The notes: generated by a model not told the origin, from the letters alone. DNA of 64,000 bases from Nitrospirota bacterium (GCA_030684575.1 JAUXVD010000014.1:1-64000), one strand, 5' to 3'; positions 31,473 through 40,068 are shown, numbered from the stretch's first letter. Made by a program: numbers and translations.

Positions 31473-31967
31473 TCACGATTGACCATTCCAAGTATCCAGC
31501 AGCTCCTTAAGATTTGGACAATTTCTTTTTGTGACCTCACAAAGATCCTCCGTCGAAATCCCAACCTGTTTATGAAGGTCTTGAAACTGATGAAACTGTA
31601 GATTTGTTAATGCATGTTGCAACTTGGTGGCGCTTCCGACTGTCACCAGGCTGTTATAGGCGATGGCCATATTGATGAAGGCCTCAAAGTGAATGCCGAG
31701 CTGGAAGGGGGACGTCGAACTGCCATTTCTAGCTGCTGTGGAGAGAACCTCATCTATGCAGTCTTTGTAAGACTGCATTTGGGTGAGGAGTGCTGAGTTT
31801 CTCTCGCATGGCCGAATAGATTGACGCCCGCGCGTTATCTCGCTCCGAATGGTTGGTTTTTCAATGACCGGAGCGTCAAGGTTTGCTGCAAGAGACAAAA
31901 GTGTGAAGCTGAACATCTGAAAAATAACAAAAAAACAAATGATGATGTTGTTGAGAAATGAAAGCAT
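31473..31967 (-). CDS. Putative secreted protein, AT-rich
   Basis: The 164-residue product has a signal peptide (hydrophobic residues 5-27, cleavage near LAA). The mature part contains four Cys (PCERN, KDCID, EDLCE, RNCPN), possibly two disulphides in the periplasm. No family is recognised. The gene and its neighbour are visibly AT-richer than the surrounding genes, consistent with recent acquisition. It is transcribed toward the phosphonate operon. Confidence 0.55.
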   Translation of the reverse strand: MLSFLNNIIICFFVIFQMFSFTLLSLAANLDAPVIEKPTIRSEITRGRQSIRPCERNSALLTQMQSYKDCIDEVLSTAARNGSSTSPFQLGIHFEAFINMAIAYNSLVTVGSATKLQHALTNLQFHQFQDLHKQVGISTEDLCEVTKRNCPNLKELLDTWNGQS

Positions 31968-32225
31968 TCCCTCTCCAGTATTGTGTTCTTAAAATTGGCG
32001 CAAATGTATGACCTTACACATGGTGAAGTCAAAAACTATCGGTGAAACATTCTAATGTCATGTTTGAAGCCCAGAAGGTAGGTATCCGATCGCCTCAACG
32101 AGCTATTGTTCCGCTGATCCGCGATCAACTAGAGAGGATGAGGCATGACTCAATCTGGGTGTTAGTTGTGCTAGATGGGGGCTATCGGGGACCAGCTTGG
32201 CACCAGTTGTTGGAGCTCAGCACAG
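31968..32225. other. AT-rich intergenic region, no gene identified
   Basis: Only a short plus-strand frame (32042-32260) is present. Its composition and lack of a good ribosome-binding site do not support it. Confidence 0.4.
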
Positions 32226-32669
32226 TCAACACGGTTGTGAGAATCTCAGACCGATCATGACGAGAGTTCCGAATACAGCCGTGACCGCAATAACTGCTGT
32301 GTAAAGCTGAGGGTACAAGCTTCGATTGGCGGATTTGCCTAACGGGCTATCCAGGGCATTTTGAATGTCTTTATCCAGATGAGAGCAGTAGGCCGTAACC
32401 AGGTTTCGTTGTTGCTGCAAAGTTTCTTGAGATGCCCAAATCAACCAGAATCCTAGAACCATGAGTGCTGAAGGTACAAGAAAGAAGAGATGGTGCATCC
32501 ATTGAATGTTCAATTCGATATAAACCGCCCGGTAAAGACCAGTGATGGCACCGATTGCAATGAGTATATTATAGAAGTCACGCCATCCCATCTGCTTTGT
32601 ACTCTCAATATCGGCATGTGCGTTCTTCAAAAGAACCAGCAGTTCTGAGTGGAAGTTATCGCCATGCAT
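32226..32669 (-). CDS. Small membrane protein, AT-rich
   Basis: The 147-residue product has three hydrophobic helices (about residues 30-50, 65-85, 117-140) and a cytoplasmic-looking central stretch (QETLQQQRNLVTAYCSHLDKDI). Start ATG 32669 follows GGAG; a TTG 15 bp upstream is an alternative. No family is recognised. It shares the AT-rich character of the adjacent secreted-protein gene, so both may have entered together. Confidence 0.55.
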   Translation of the reverse strand: MHGDNFHSELLVLLKNAHADIESTKQMGWRDFYNILIAIGAITGLYRAVYIELNIQWMHHLFFLVPSALMVLGFWLIWASQETLQQQRNLVTAYCSHLDKDIQNALDSPLGKSANRSLYPQLYTAVIAVTAVFGTLVMIGLRFSQPC

Positions 32670-33155
32670 GGAATGATTCTCCAATGTTTCTTAGCGAGGC
32701 TTGATAATAACACACACACGTTTAGATACATAAAACACCTGAGCCTGCTGATTGTGTGTCAATTATGAGCTTGTAAGATATCGATAAAACGGGGGGTAAA
32801 TGCTGGTGTCAGTGGTCACCAGATAAGGATAAGTAGTACTTGCAGGCGGTTTCATAAACCTGATGACGAGCAAAAGACATGAATAATCCAGATGTTGCAA
32901 GCTCTGCTAGTATGCTGCTGCCAGCCAGAAGGGGCCAGCAAAACCGCAGGTCGAATCAGGGCGCTAATGTTCGTATGTTGCGAAGGGGTATGTCACTGGT
33001 TATTTAGTCTCAATCATAGACTCAGATGTGCCAGAGCCCAGAGTGGACAGCCCTAATACTCCTCTAAAGGGGGCGGCCTGGTGATCTCTCACTGCGTGCG
33101 TCCAACGAGGGTCTCTTGCGGCCTTTTCAGCAACATCCACATATCCTCTCTCCCA
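32670..33155. other. AT-rich intergenic region
   Basis: No gene is supported here. Short T/A-rich stretches (ACACACACAC near 32710) and plain spacer sequence fill it up to the family A repeats. Confidence 0.4.
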
Positions 33156-33320
33156 AGGGAATCGCCAGACTGTCCTTCACTGCGCGCATCGGACGAGCAC
33201 ATTCTGATCGTGCGCGTTCTGCGAGCAAGAAGGATGGTCCGGCGGCTCCATTCCTATCCTTCTGAGGCCGCGCGTTCCGCGAGCACGAAGGGCAGCCTGG
33301 TCGCTCCTGCCTCTTCCTTT
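33156..33320 (-). repeat. Family A palindromic repeats, inverted copies upstream of cstA
   Basis: Two adjacent copies, inverse to those at 30186 and 35356: ACTGCGCGCATCGGACGAGCAC, GTGCGCGTTCTGCGAGCAAG and a second GCGCGTTCCGCGAGCACG with GGGCAGCC. They occupy the upstream region of cstA. Confidence 0.7.
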
Positions 33321-33338
33321 TGTGCTAGGATGCCGCGC

Positions 33339-35348
33339 ATGTCAGCGTTAAGACTAGTACTTTGGGGATTTCTTGCCATTCTCGGTGCCGTTGCGCTTGC
33401 CTTTGTGGCGGGTCTCGTCAATCCCCATGAAAAAGTAAATGGGCTCTGGCTGGTCGTGGCGGCGGCCTGTATCTATGTGCTGGCCTTTCGCTTCTATGGC
33501 CGTTGGATTTCGCAGCGGGTCGTTGAGTTGAACGATCAGCGGGTCACTCCGGCGGTGCGGTTGAACGACGGCGTCAATTTTCATCCCACTAACAAATATG
33601 TCTTATTCGGCCATCACTTTGCGGCGATTGCCGGAGCGGGGCCGTTGCTTGGGCCGGTCTTGGCGGCGCAGTTCGGATTTTTACCCGGCTTTCTCTGGCT
33701 CGTGATCGGCGCGGTATTGGGCGGAGCGGTCCAGGACTTCATCATCCTGGTGGCGTCGATGCGACGGAATGGCCGCTCACTGCCTGAAATTGCGCACGAT
33801 GAACTGGGTCTTGTCACTGGGACGGCCACGGCGGTGGCGGTGCTCTTCATTGTGGTGGTGGCGCTGGCAGGGCTCGGCTTTGCCGTCGTGAATGCCCTCT
33901 ATCTGAATGCCTGGGGCACCTTCACGATTGCGATGACGATTCCCATCGGCTTCATCATGGGCTTCTATCTTCAAAAGTTCCGGCCCGGTCAGGTGGCGGA
34001 AGTCTCCCTGATCGGCGTGGTGCTCTTGGTCGCGGCCGTAATTTTCGGGCGGGTGGTGGCTCAGTCTTCGCTCGCTGGTTGGTTCGAGTTCGAGCGCACG
34101 ACTCTTGTGCTGGTGCTGGCCGGCTATGGGTTTCTCGCTTCTGTTCTGCCGGGCTGGATGTTGCTGGTGCCGCGCGGCTATCTCTCTACCTTCATGAAGC
34201 TTGGCGTAGTGGCCTTGCTGGGAGTGGGAGTGGTGCTCATGGCGCCGACGATCGAGATGCCGCGCGTGACGATATTCGCCAGCGGAGGTGGACCGATTAT
34301 TCCCGGCCAGCTCTTCCCCTTTCTTTTCATCACCATTGCCTGCGGAGCCGTGTCGGGCTTTCACTCGCTGGTCTCGTCCGGGACGACGCCGAAGATGATC
34401 GAGCAGGAATCCCAGGCCACGGTCGGCTACGGGGCGATGTTGCTGGAAAGTTTTGTCGGTGTGATGGCGCTTATCGCCGCCTCGGTTTTGATCCCTGGCG
34501 ATTATCTGGCGATCAATACGATGCTTCAGCCTGAGGCGCTGGCTGCGATGGGCTTTCCGGTCTCGAGGATTCAGGAGCTCTCGCAGCTTGTCGAGGCAGA
34601 TGTGGCGGGCCGGCCTGGCGGGGCCGTGTCGCTGGCAGTCGGCATGGCCTCCATCTTTTCTGCGCTCCCCGGGATGTCCGGCTTGATGGCCTACTGGTAT
34701 CAGTTTGCCCTGGTGTTCGAGGCCCTGTTCATTCTGACGACGATCGATACCGGCACGCGGGTGGGGCGTTATCTCATTCAGGAAATGGGCGGGCGTTTCT
34801 ATGCCCCCTTGCGGCGGATGAATTGGTGGCCCGGTGTGGCGATGAGCAGCGGGTTGATCGTGGGGGCCTGGGCCTATCTGATCGGCACCGGCAGTATCTC
34901 GACGCTCTGGCCGATGTTCGGCGCAGCGAATCAGTTGCTGGGCACTCTGGCCCTCTGTATCGGGACGACGGTACTTATCAAGATGAAGAAGGCGCAATAT
35001 CTCTGGATCACGGCGTTGCCGATGTTGTTCGTCGGGACCGTCACCTTGATGGGGTCCTATGAGATGTTCGGGATGTTTGTGGCCAAGGCCTCGTCCCTTG
35101 CCGATAGCGGGCAGGCTTTTGCCTTGTATCTGGATGCGGGGTTGGTGGCGGTGGTGGCCTTGCTCGCGGTGATCGTCTTGGGCGATAGTATCGTACAGTG
35201 GTATGGCTATGTGGTCTTGAAGCGGCCCTTCACCAGCAGTGAGGTGGTGGTGATGGCAGGCGGGGGCTCGCCGGGAAGACTGCAGACGACGATTCGCCAT
35301 GATGATGAAGAAAGACGGATGCAGTTGCCCGGTGGGGGTTGCTGTTAA
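33339..35348 (+). CDS. cstA: CstA-family carbon starvation / peptide (pyruvate) transporter
   Basis: The 669-residue product is a CstA-type inner-membrane protein with about 16 helices. Hallmarks include GPLLGPVLAAQFGFLPGFLW, GAVLGGAVQDF, CGAVSGFHSLVSSGTTPKMI and FGAANQLLGTLAL. CstA proteins import peptides or pyruvate. The start at 33339 is set by AGGA about 9 bp upstream; longer frames run through repeats. The length is a little shorter than the 700 or so residues of E. coli CstA. It stands alone. Confidence 0.9.
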   Translation: MSALRLVLWGFLAILGAVALAFVAGLVNPHEKVNGLWLVVAAACIYVLAFRFYGRWISQRVVELNDQRVTPAVRLNDGVNFHPTNKYVLFGHHFAAIAGAGPLLGPVLAAQFGFLPGFLWLVIGAVLGGAVQDFIILVASMRRNGRSLPEIAHDELGLVTGTATAVAVLFIVVVALAGLGFAVVNALYLNAWGTFTIAMTIPIGFIMGFYLQKFRPGQVAEVSLIGVVLLVAAVIFGRVVAQSSLAGWFEFERTTLVLVLAGYGFLASVLPGWMLLVPRGYLSTFMKLGVVALLGVGVVLMAPTIEMPRVTIFASGGGPIIPGQLFPFLFITIACGAVSGFHSLVSSGTTPKMIEQESQATVGYGAMLLESFVGVMALIAASVLIPGDYLAINTMLQPEALAAMGFPVSRIQELSQLVEADVAGRPGGAVSLAVGMASIFSALPGMSGLMAYWYQFALVFEALFILTTIDTGTRVGRYLIQEMGGRFYAPLRRMNWWPGVAMSSGLIVGAWAYLIGTGSISTLWPMFGAANQLLGTLALCIGTTVLIKMKKAQYLWITALPMLFVGTVTLMGSYEMFGMFVAKASSLADSGQAFALYLDAGLVAVVALLAVIVLGDSIVQWYGYVVLKRPFTSSEVVVMAGGGSPGRLQTTIRHDDEERRMQLPGGGCC

Positions 35349-35355
35349 TGGGCGG

Positions 35356-35530
35356 GCGGGAGCAGCCAGGTGCCCTTCTTGCTCGCGGAACGCGCACGCT
35401 CAGAAGGTGCTCGTTCGACGCGCGCAGTAAAAGGCAGCCTCGGCCGCTCCCTTTTGGTGAGGTGTAGAGAGTGGGAGGGGACTCGTTGGACGTGCGCAGT
35501 GGGAGATTAGGCAGGCCATCCCTTAGGCTG
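35356..35530 (+). repeat. Family A palindromic repeats after cstA
   Basis: A full copy (GGAGCAGCCAGGTGCCCTTC to CGGCCGCTCCC, 35356-35454) is followed by a partial one (ACTCGTTGGACGTGCGCAGT at about 35487-35506). It begins 8 bp after the cstA stop codon. Confidence 0.8.
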
Positions 35531-35586
35531 TCGAGGAAAGTTTCTTGTGGGAAATAAAATGATTGAAGTTAGACGAGGAGGGGATC

Positions 35587-36084
35587 GTGGCTGAGCAATT
35601 TTCGTTCGATGTGGTGTCGGAAGTGGATATGCAAGAGATGAAGAACGTCGTCGATCAGGCGTCGAAGGAAGTCAAACAGCGCTTCGACTTCAAGGACTCG
35701 AAAACGGAAATTACGTTGAAGGAGAAGGAAAAGGAACTCTCCTTGGTCTCCGACGATGAATATAAGCTCAATGCGGTGATCGACATCATCAAGGCTAAGT
35801 GCGTGAAGCGCGGGGTTTCGCTGAAAGCGTTTGACTATGGGACCATCGAAGCGGCGCTGGGTGGAACGGTGCGCCAGGTGGCGAAGATTCAAAGCGGGAT
35901 CGCGGCGGACAAGGCGAAAGAGGTGACGAAGGCCATCAAGGAGTCCAAGCTGAAAGTGCAGGCGCAGATCCAGGGCGAGCAGGTGCGTGTGCTGAGCAAG
36001 AGCAAGGACGATCTCCAGGCTGCCATGGCGTTCCTCAAGGGGCAGGATTTTGAGATTGATTTACAGTTCACCAACTACCGCTGA
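35587..36084 (+). CDS. yajQ: YajQ family nucleotide-binding protein
   Basis: The 165-residue product is a typical YajQ/UPF0234: FSFDVVSEVDMQEMKNVVDQ, KQRFDFKDSKTEI, IQGEQVRVLSKSKDDLQAAM and the C-terminal IDLQFTNYR. Members bind nucleotides or c-di-GMP and interact with transcription or translation factors. The GTG start at 35587 follows GAGGAGG. A family B repeat begins 4 bp after the stop. Confidence 0.95.
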   Translation: MAEQFSFDVVSEVDMQEMKNVVDQASKEVKQRFDFKDSKTEITLKEKEKELSLVSDDEYKLNAVIDIIKAKCVKRGVSLKAFDYGTIEAALGGTVRQVAKIQSGIAADKAKEVTKAIKESKLKVQAQIQGEQVRVLSKSKDDLQAAMAFLKGQDFEIDLQFTNYR

Positions 36085-36088
36085 CACA

Positions 36089-36206
36089 GGATGCTGAAAC
36101 AGGTCACCAGCTGCGTTCTCGGTCGATCGAGCGCCTCAACGTGCAGGCAGCACGCCTCGGCACTTGATCTCCCTGCGGCCTTGCTGGATGACCTGTTTGA
36201 GCATCC
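36089..36206 (+). repeat. Family B palindromic repeat, copy 10
   Basis: This 118-bp copy has ends GGATGCTGAAACAG and the complement of GGATGCTCAAACAG. Its centre CGTGCAGGCAGCACG is a palindromic variant of the usual core. It lies between yajQ and the next gene, 4 bp after the yajQ stop. Confidence 0.9.
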
Positions 36207-36232
36207 TGGATAGATTCTGAGCCGTTCAACAC

Positions 36233-37258
36233 ATGACACACGTCCTTGCCCTTCTGCTTCTTTTCGTTGTAGCCCTCTCTGGCTGCAATCGCAGCGATGC
36301 GATTGTGGTGATTCAGCTCCATCCGAAGAATCCCGATATCATCTACGTTGCGACGAACGACTACATTTACAAGACGCGCGATGGGGGCAGGACCTGGACG
36401 AATCTGTCGCAGGGCATGAGCCATTCCCGCGTCATTTCGATGGCGCTCGATCCCGTCTATCCGGCTACGGTCTATGCCGGCACGAAGGGTGATGCGGTGT
36501 ACAAGAGCTACGATGGCGGGCAGCGCTGGGTTTCGCAACGATCAGGCCTGGACGATGTGACGGTGTCTTCCGTAGTCAATCAGTTCGTTTTCGATCCGGC
36601 TGACAATAATCATCTCTTTGCCGCGACGACGATGGGCGTGTTTGAAACCAAGAACGCCGGCGACAGTTGGACGAAGCGCATGGAGGGCATGAAGGAAGTG
36701 CTGATGGTGGTGACGCTCGGCTTGGACCCCACGAGGCCTGAGATGCTCTATGCCGGCACGAGCGGTGGTGTGTATAAATCGCTTGATCACGCGGGGCATT
36801 GGGAGAAGGCGAACAACGGCCTCGTGTCTCCCGCCATCATCAAATCGTCGCGCGCGTTGAATGTGACGGCAACGCTCGTCGACCCCTATGAGCCGGACAC
36901 GGTTTATGCCGCGACGCTCGAAGGGCTTTATAAGTCGACGGATGCGGCGGCATCGTGGGTGCGCATCGCCCAATCGCTGCACGATCAGATGGTGTTTTCG
37001 ATGGTCTTGGATCGGACGAAAAAAGGTGTGCTGTATCTGGGTGGCAGGGAAGGCATTCACCGGAGTGAAGACGGAGGGAACACCTGGACGACGTTGAACA
37101 AGGGGCTGACGACGCTGAATGTGCGGTCCCTCGCGCAGAGCGCCACTGACCCGAAGCTGTTTTATCTTGGAACGAATGGGAGCGGATTGTATCGCAGTCA
37201 GGATGCAGGCGAGACATGGGAGCCGATGCCGCCGGTGGTTACCGCGCCTTCATCCTGA
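36233..37258 (+). CDS. BNR/sortilin-type beta-propeller lipoprotein
   Basis: The 341-residue product has a lipoprotein signal with Cys18 (LSGC) and a repeated YxxxDGGxxW-type motif (Y-KTRDGGRTW, Y-KSYDGGQRW, F-ETKNAGDSW, H-RSEDGGNTW, Y-RSQDAGETW). Such Asp-box repeats form a seven-bladed beta-propeller as in sialidase/BNR and Ycf48-like proteins. It probably lies in the periplasm or outer membrane and may assist assembly of a membrane complex; the partner is unknown. No enzyme residues are recognised. Confidence 0.8.
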   Translation: MTHVLALLLLFVVALSGCNRSDAIVVIQLHPKNPDIIYVATNDYIYKTRDGGRTWTNLSQGMSHSRVISMALDPVYPATVYAGTKGDAVYKSYDGGQRWVSQRSGLDDVTVSSVVNQFVFDPADNNHLFAATTMGVFETKNAGDSWTKRMEGMKEVLMVVTLGLDPTRPEMLYAGTSGGVYKSLDHAGHWEKANNGLVSPAIIKSSRALNVTATLVDPYEPDTVYAATLEGLYKSTDAAASWVRIAQSLHDQMVFSMVLDRTKKGVLYLGGREGIHRSEDGGNTWTTLNKGLTTLNVRSLAQSATDPKLFYLGTNGSGLYRSQDAGETWEPMPPVVTAPSS

Positions 37259-37291
37259 AACGGATGGTGTCAGCTTGTCGTAGCGGGCGGT

Positions 37292-38329
37292 CTATTTTTG
37301 GTTTTGCAGACTGGATCCGACAGCGGAGCCCCCAAAAGAAGACCCGACTGAGCTGTCCTGGAGGCTTGAGCCGACGCTCGAAGACCCGAGGCTTGAGCCG
37401 ATGGACGAGTCGGAAATGTTTGAGCCGATGGTCGAACGTTGGAGCGATGAGTTCACCGTCGACGAGGTATCGCTATTGAGCGTCGATTCTCCGATCGAGG
37501 GGCCTGCCCGCCCGGTGGCGCCGATTGCAAAGCCGGTCGGGCCGCTTGCGCCGATGTCTGTGCTGCTCTTGGGGGAAGCTCCGATATCCTGACCGGTCCG
37601 TCCGCTTTCTGTCGGTGCGCCTGTTCTGGGGGCTTTCCCGATGTTCGGTCCTGCGGCCGGCGCCACGCCGATATCCATTCCGGTCTTGGCGCTTCCCGGG
37701 AGTTTGGGGGCGCGAATATCTCTGTCGATCGACTCTTCCAGCTCGCGCATGGTGCGGGTTTCCCGTCCGCTTTCTTCAAAATCGACCTGCTCCCGCCTGT
37801 TCGATGCATCCCCAATTTTCCCAAGTCTGCTCCGGAGAGTTCGGAGATCGGCTCTGGCCGTCGTCACGGGCGTGATCATATCCCGAAGCATGATGCCTCT
37901 TGAGGCCATCGAATAATTCGAGAGCTGCTTCTGTGTGGACTCCAGGAGCTCCGAGACTTCTTCTCCAAGATCTGCGATCCGCTGGAGTTCGTCGGGATCG
38001 GTCTTGCAACAGCTGAGAAACTGACGATATTCACGCAGAAATGCCGATACGTCGCGCTGTAGATTCTCGACCTTGAAGTCGCGCGGCGCTTTCTCGCTCG
38101 TGGCCGCTTCCCCTTCTTGCTCTACCGTCTGGGCCTCTTTCTTCTCAACCAGCGGGACACACCCTGGTTCATTGGTCGCAGAATATTGTTGATCGGCTTT
38201 GCGATCCGGGCACCAATAGACTGGAGAGGCCGCTGAGGCTGTGTCGGCAGCGATGGCGCTGAGCGTGAGAGCGATGCCTGCTGTGAAGATCGTCACGAGG
38301 AGGGGATTGGCTGTCGTGAGTGAACGCAT
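37292..38329 (-). CDS. Secreted low-complexity repeat protein
   Basis: The 345-residue product has a signal peptide (SAIAADTASA cleavage), a helical middle with five Cys, and a C-terminal repeat region of about 130 residues. The first part repeats DIG/SIG motifs (TGMDIG, TGQDIG, STDIG, PSIG, STIG), and the end repeats GSS(L/V/F) (SSLGSSSVGSS, DSSVGSS). The repeats suggest a surface-exposed or adhesive tail. I do not recognise a family. The start at 38329 is chosen because the frame upstream is outside the signal peptide. Divergent from the dcw operon. Confidence 0.65.
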   Translation of the reverse strand: MRSLTTANPLLVTIFTAGIALTLSAIAADTASAASPVYWCPDRKADQQYSATNEPGCVPLVEKKEAQTVEQEGEAATSEKAPRDFKVENLQRDVSAFLREYRQFLSCCKTDPDELQRIADLGEEVSELLESTQKQLSNYSMASRGIMLRDMITPVTTARADLRTLRSRLGKIGDASNRREQVDFEESGRETRTMRELEESIDRDIRAPKLPGSAKTGMDIGVAPAAGPNIGKAPRTGAPTESGRTGQDIGASPKSSTDIGASGPTGFAIGATGRAGPSIGESTLNSDTSSTVNSSLQRSTIGSNISDSSIGSSLGSSSVGSSLQDSSVGSSFGGSAVGSSLQNQK

Positions 38330-38745
38330 AAAACTATTCTCAACCCGACTCGAACCCTTGTCAATGAAACAGCCAACTTTGCGTGCATGGTTATCGCATG
38401 ACGCCAATGGATAGATCTTACCTGGTCGCACTCCTGAGAGGAGGTGGGCTCATCTCGTCGGCCATGAGCGACAGTGCTGGGCCATGGTGAGCCGTTTTTC
38501 CTTCCAGTTCTTCCTCATTGAAGTGGTTGGTGGGTGATTGTGGTGTGGCAGGGATGTTTGGATGTCACGAGGAGCCAACCTCCTTTCCCTCCGTACATCC
38601 TGTTTCCGTGAATTTAGGACAAAGCAGAGACCGTTCTCTCTCCTAGGATGGTCAAGAAATAAGGGGGATTCCCCCCGGTTTTCCGTGCAAAAAATCCTGA
38701 AGAAGCCTGGACCATAAAAGTTTCATAAGTACCTGAATCTTTTGT
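38330..38745. other. Intergenic region upstream of the dcw operon
   Basis: No gene and no mraZ is seen here. GGGGG-ATT-CCCCC at 38663-38675 is a short hairpin. Confidence 0.5.
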
Positions 38746-38773
38746 TGACAAGTCTTCGAGTGGGTGTATACTC
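38746..38773 (+). promoter_or_regulatory. dcw operon promoter
   Basis: TTGACA at 38746-38751 and TATACT at 38768-38773 are separated by 16 bp, a near-consensus sigma70 promoter. The first gene (rsmH) starts 45 bp downstream. Confidence 0.75.
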
Positions 38774-38798
38774 CGGCATTAGTGGGAGAAAGTGGGTG
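38762..38798 (+). promoter_or_regulatory. MraZ-like box array
   Basis: TGGGT (38762-38766), TGGGA (38784-38788) and TGGGT (38794-38798) lie around the dcw promoter; the last two are exactly 10 bp apart. MraZ binds TGGGN repeats with 5-bp spacers upstream of dcw operons. mraZ itself is not present here, so the regulator, if any, would act in trans. Confidence 0.55.
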
Positions 38799-38818
38799 AG
38801 TCTGGTGAGCGTTGATTT

Positions 38819-39736
38819 ATGGAGGTTTTTCGACATCTCCCGGTCATGTCAGAAGAGGTCCTGTTTTGGCTCATTCGAGAGGATAGCCGAGTCTATCTTG
38901 ACTGTACAGTGGGGTACAGTGGGCATGCTGAAAAGCTTCTTGAATCAAGCAGTTCTAGCTCCAGACTTATCGGTCTTGATCGCGATGCGATCGCCATTGC
39001 AGCTAGCCGGGAACGGCTCGCTCGATTCGGCGACCGTGTACACCTCATCCATGGGCACTTTGTGGAACTGAAACAGCATCTTGCTGCCAGTGGCATTGGC
39101 CGGGTCGATGGAATTTTGTTCGATCTTGGCGTGTCGTCTCCGCAGTTGGACGAAGCGACTCGAGGGTTTAGTTTTCAAGGGGATGGCCCATTAGATATGC
39201 GTATGGATCAATCGAAAAGCGGAACGGCCGCTGACCTGATCAATCAATGGTCGGAAGCAGAGATGGCCGATGTGATTTTTCAATTCGGCGAAGAGCGGTT
39301 TTCTCGGCGCATTGCGCGCGCCATTGTCAGTGCGCGTGAACGTCGTCCCTTGGCGACGACAAAGGAGTTGGTTTCTGCGATCGAGGGCGCTGTTCCTGCG
39401 AGTTATCGGCATGGCCGTCTCCATTGCGCGACCCGTACGTTTCAGGCCATTCGTATCGCCGTCAATCAGGAGCTCGACTGTCTCGAGCCGGCGTTACGCG
39501 ACGCGGTGGACGTCTTGTCTCCTGGAGGCCGTCTTTGCGTGATTTCATTTCATTCGCTCGAAGATCGAATAGTGAAGCATACGTTTCGGGCTCTTTCCGG
39601 CAAGGACGATCCTTCGCTGGAAGTGCTCACGAAGAGACCGCAGGTTGCGTCCCAAAAAGAATCAGACAGAAATCCTCGGTCGCGCAGTGCCAAGCTGCGG
39701 GCCGCCCAACGGGTCTCCAGGGAGGGTCAGCCATGA
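38819..39736 (+). CDS. rsmH: 16S rRNA (cytosine1402-N4)-methyltransferase
   Basis: The 305-residue product is RsmH (MraW): HLPVMSEEVL at the start, DCTVGYSGHAE for AdoMet binding, LFDLGVSSPQLDEATRGFSFQ, HGRLHCATRTFQAIRIAVNQEL and VISFHSLEDRIVK are all family hallmarks. It methylates C1402 of 16S rRNA in the decoding centre. It is the first gene of the dcw operon; mraZ is missing from its usual place. Its stop overlaps ftsL by ATGA. Confidence 0.95.
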   Translation: MEVFRHLPVMSEEVLFWLIREDSRVYLDCTVGYSGHAEKLLESSSSSSRLIGLDRDAIAIAASRERLARFGDRVHLIHGHFVELKQHLAASGIGRVDGILFDLGVSSPQLDEATRGFSFQGDGPLDMRMDQSKSGTAADLINQWSEAEMADVIFQFGEERFSRRIARAIVSARERRPLATTKELVSAIEGAVPASYRHGRLHCATRTFQAIRIAVNQELDCLEPALRDAVDVLSPGGRLCVISFHSLEDRIVKHTFRALSGKDDPSLEVLTKRPQVASQKESDRNPRSRSAKLRAAQRVSREGQP

Positions 39737-40068
39737 AGACGCTCACGATTATTGCCGGTGTGATGTTGGTCTTCGTGTTTGTGTGGGAACGGGTCGATGT
39801 CGTTCGGTTGGGTTATCAGATCGAACGATCGAAGAGTCAGAAAATATTGTTGGAGCGGGAGCGGGATCAGTTGCAGGTAAAAGTGTCTTCGCTGGCGGCT
39901 CCGGAGCGAATCGCGAAGCTGGCGACGGAGAAGTTGGGGTTGGTTCCACCGCAGCAGGGACAAGTCCTGATGGTGCATCAGCCTGGAAGCGCTCCGGGCC
40001 TGGCGCGTCCTTCGATAGAGCCGGTTCGTTTGGCGCGGCATATGGCCGCTGGGGGGGTGAACGAGTGA
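39733..40068 (+). CDS. ftsL: Cell division protein FtsL-like
   Basis: The 111-residue product has a single N-terminal membrane helix (about 3-19), a periplasmic coiled-coil (YQIERSKSQKILLERERDQL) and the FtsL-type LATEKLGL. It fits FtsL position between rsmH and ftsI. FtsL joins FtsB and FtsQ to activate septal peptidoglycan synthesis. Overlaps rsmH (ATGA) and ftsI (GTGA). Confidence 0.85.
   Translation: MKTLTIIAGVMLVFVFVWERVDVVRLGYQIERSKSQKILLERERDQLQVKVSSLAAPERIAKLATEKLGLVPPQQGQVLMVHQPGSAPGLARPSIEPVRLARHMAAGGVNE

Noticed and set aside
32042-32260. Short plus-strand frame in the AT-rich islet
   Set aside because: No ribosome-binding site, overlaps the end of the membrane-protein gene, and no recognisable feature.
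33777-35300. Long minus-strand frame opposite cstA (507 codons)
   Set aside because: His/Arg/Gln-rich composition, opposite a clear CstA frame; a shadow of codon bias.
38663-38675. GGGGG-ATT-CCCCC hairpin as a terminator
   Set aside because: Short stem, no T-run in the right place and no gene upstream on either strand that would use it.
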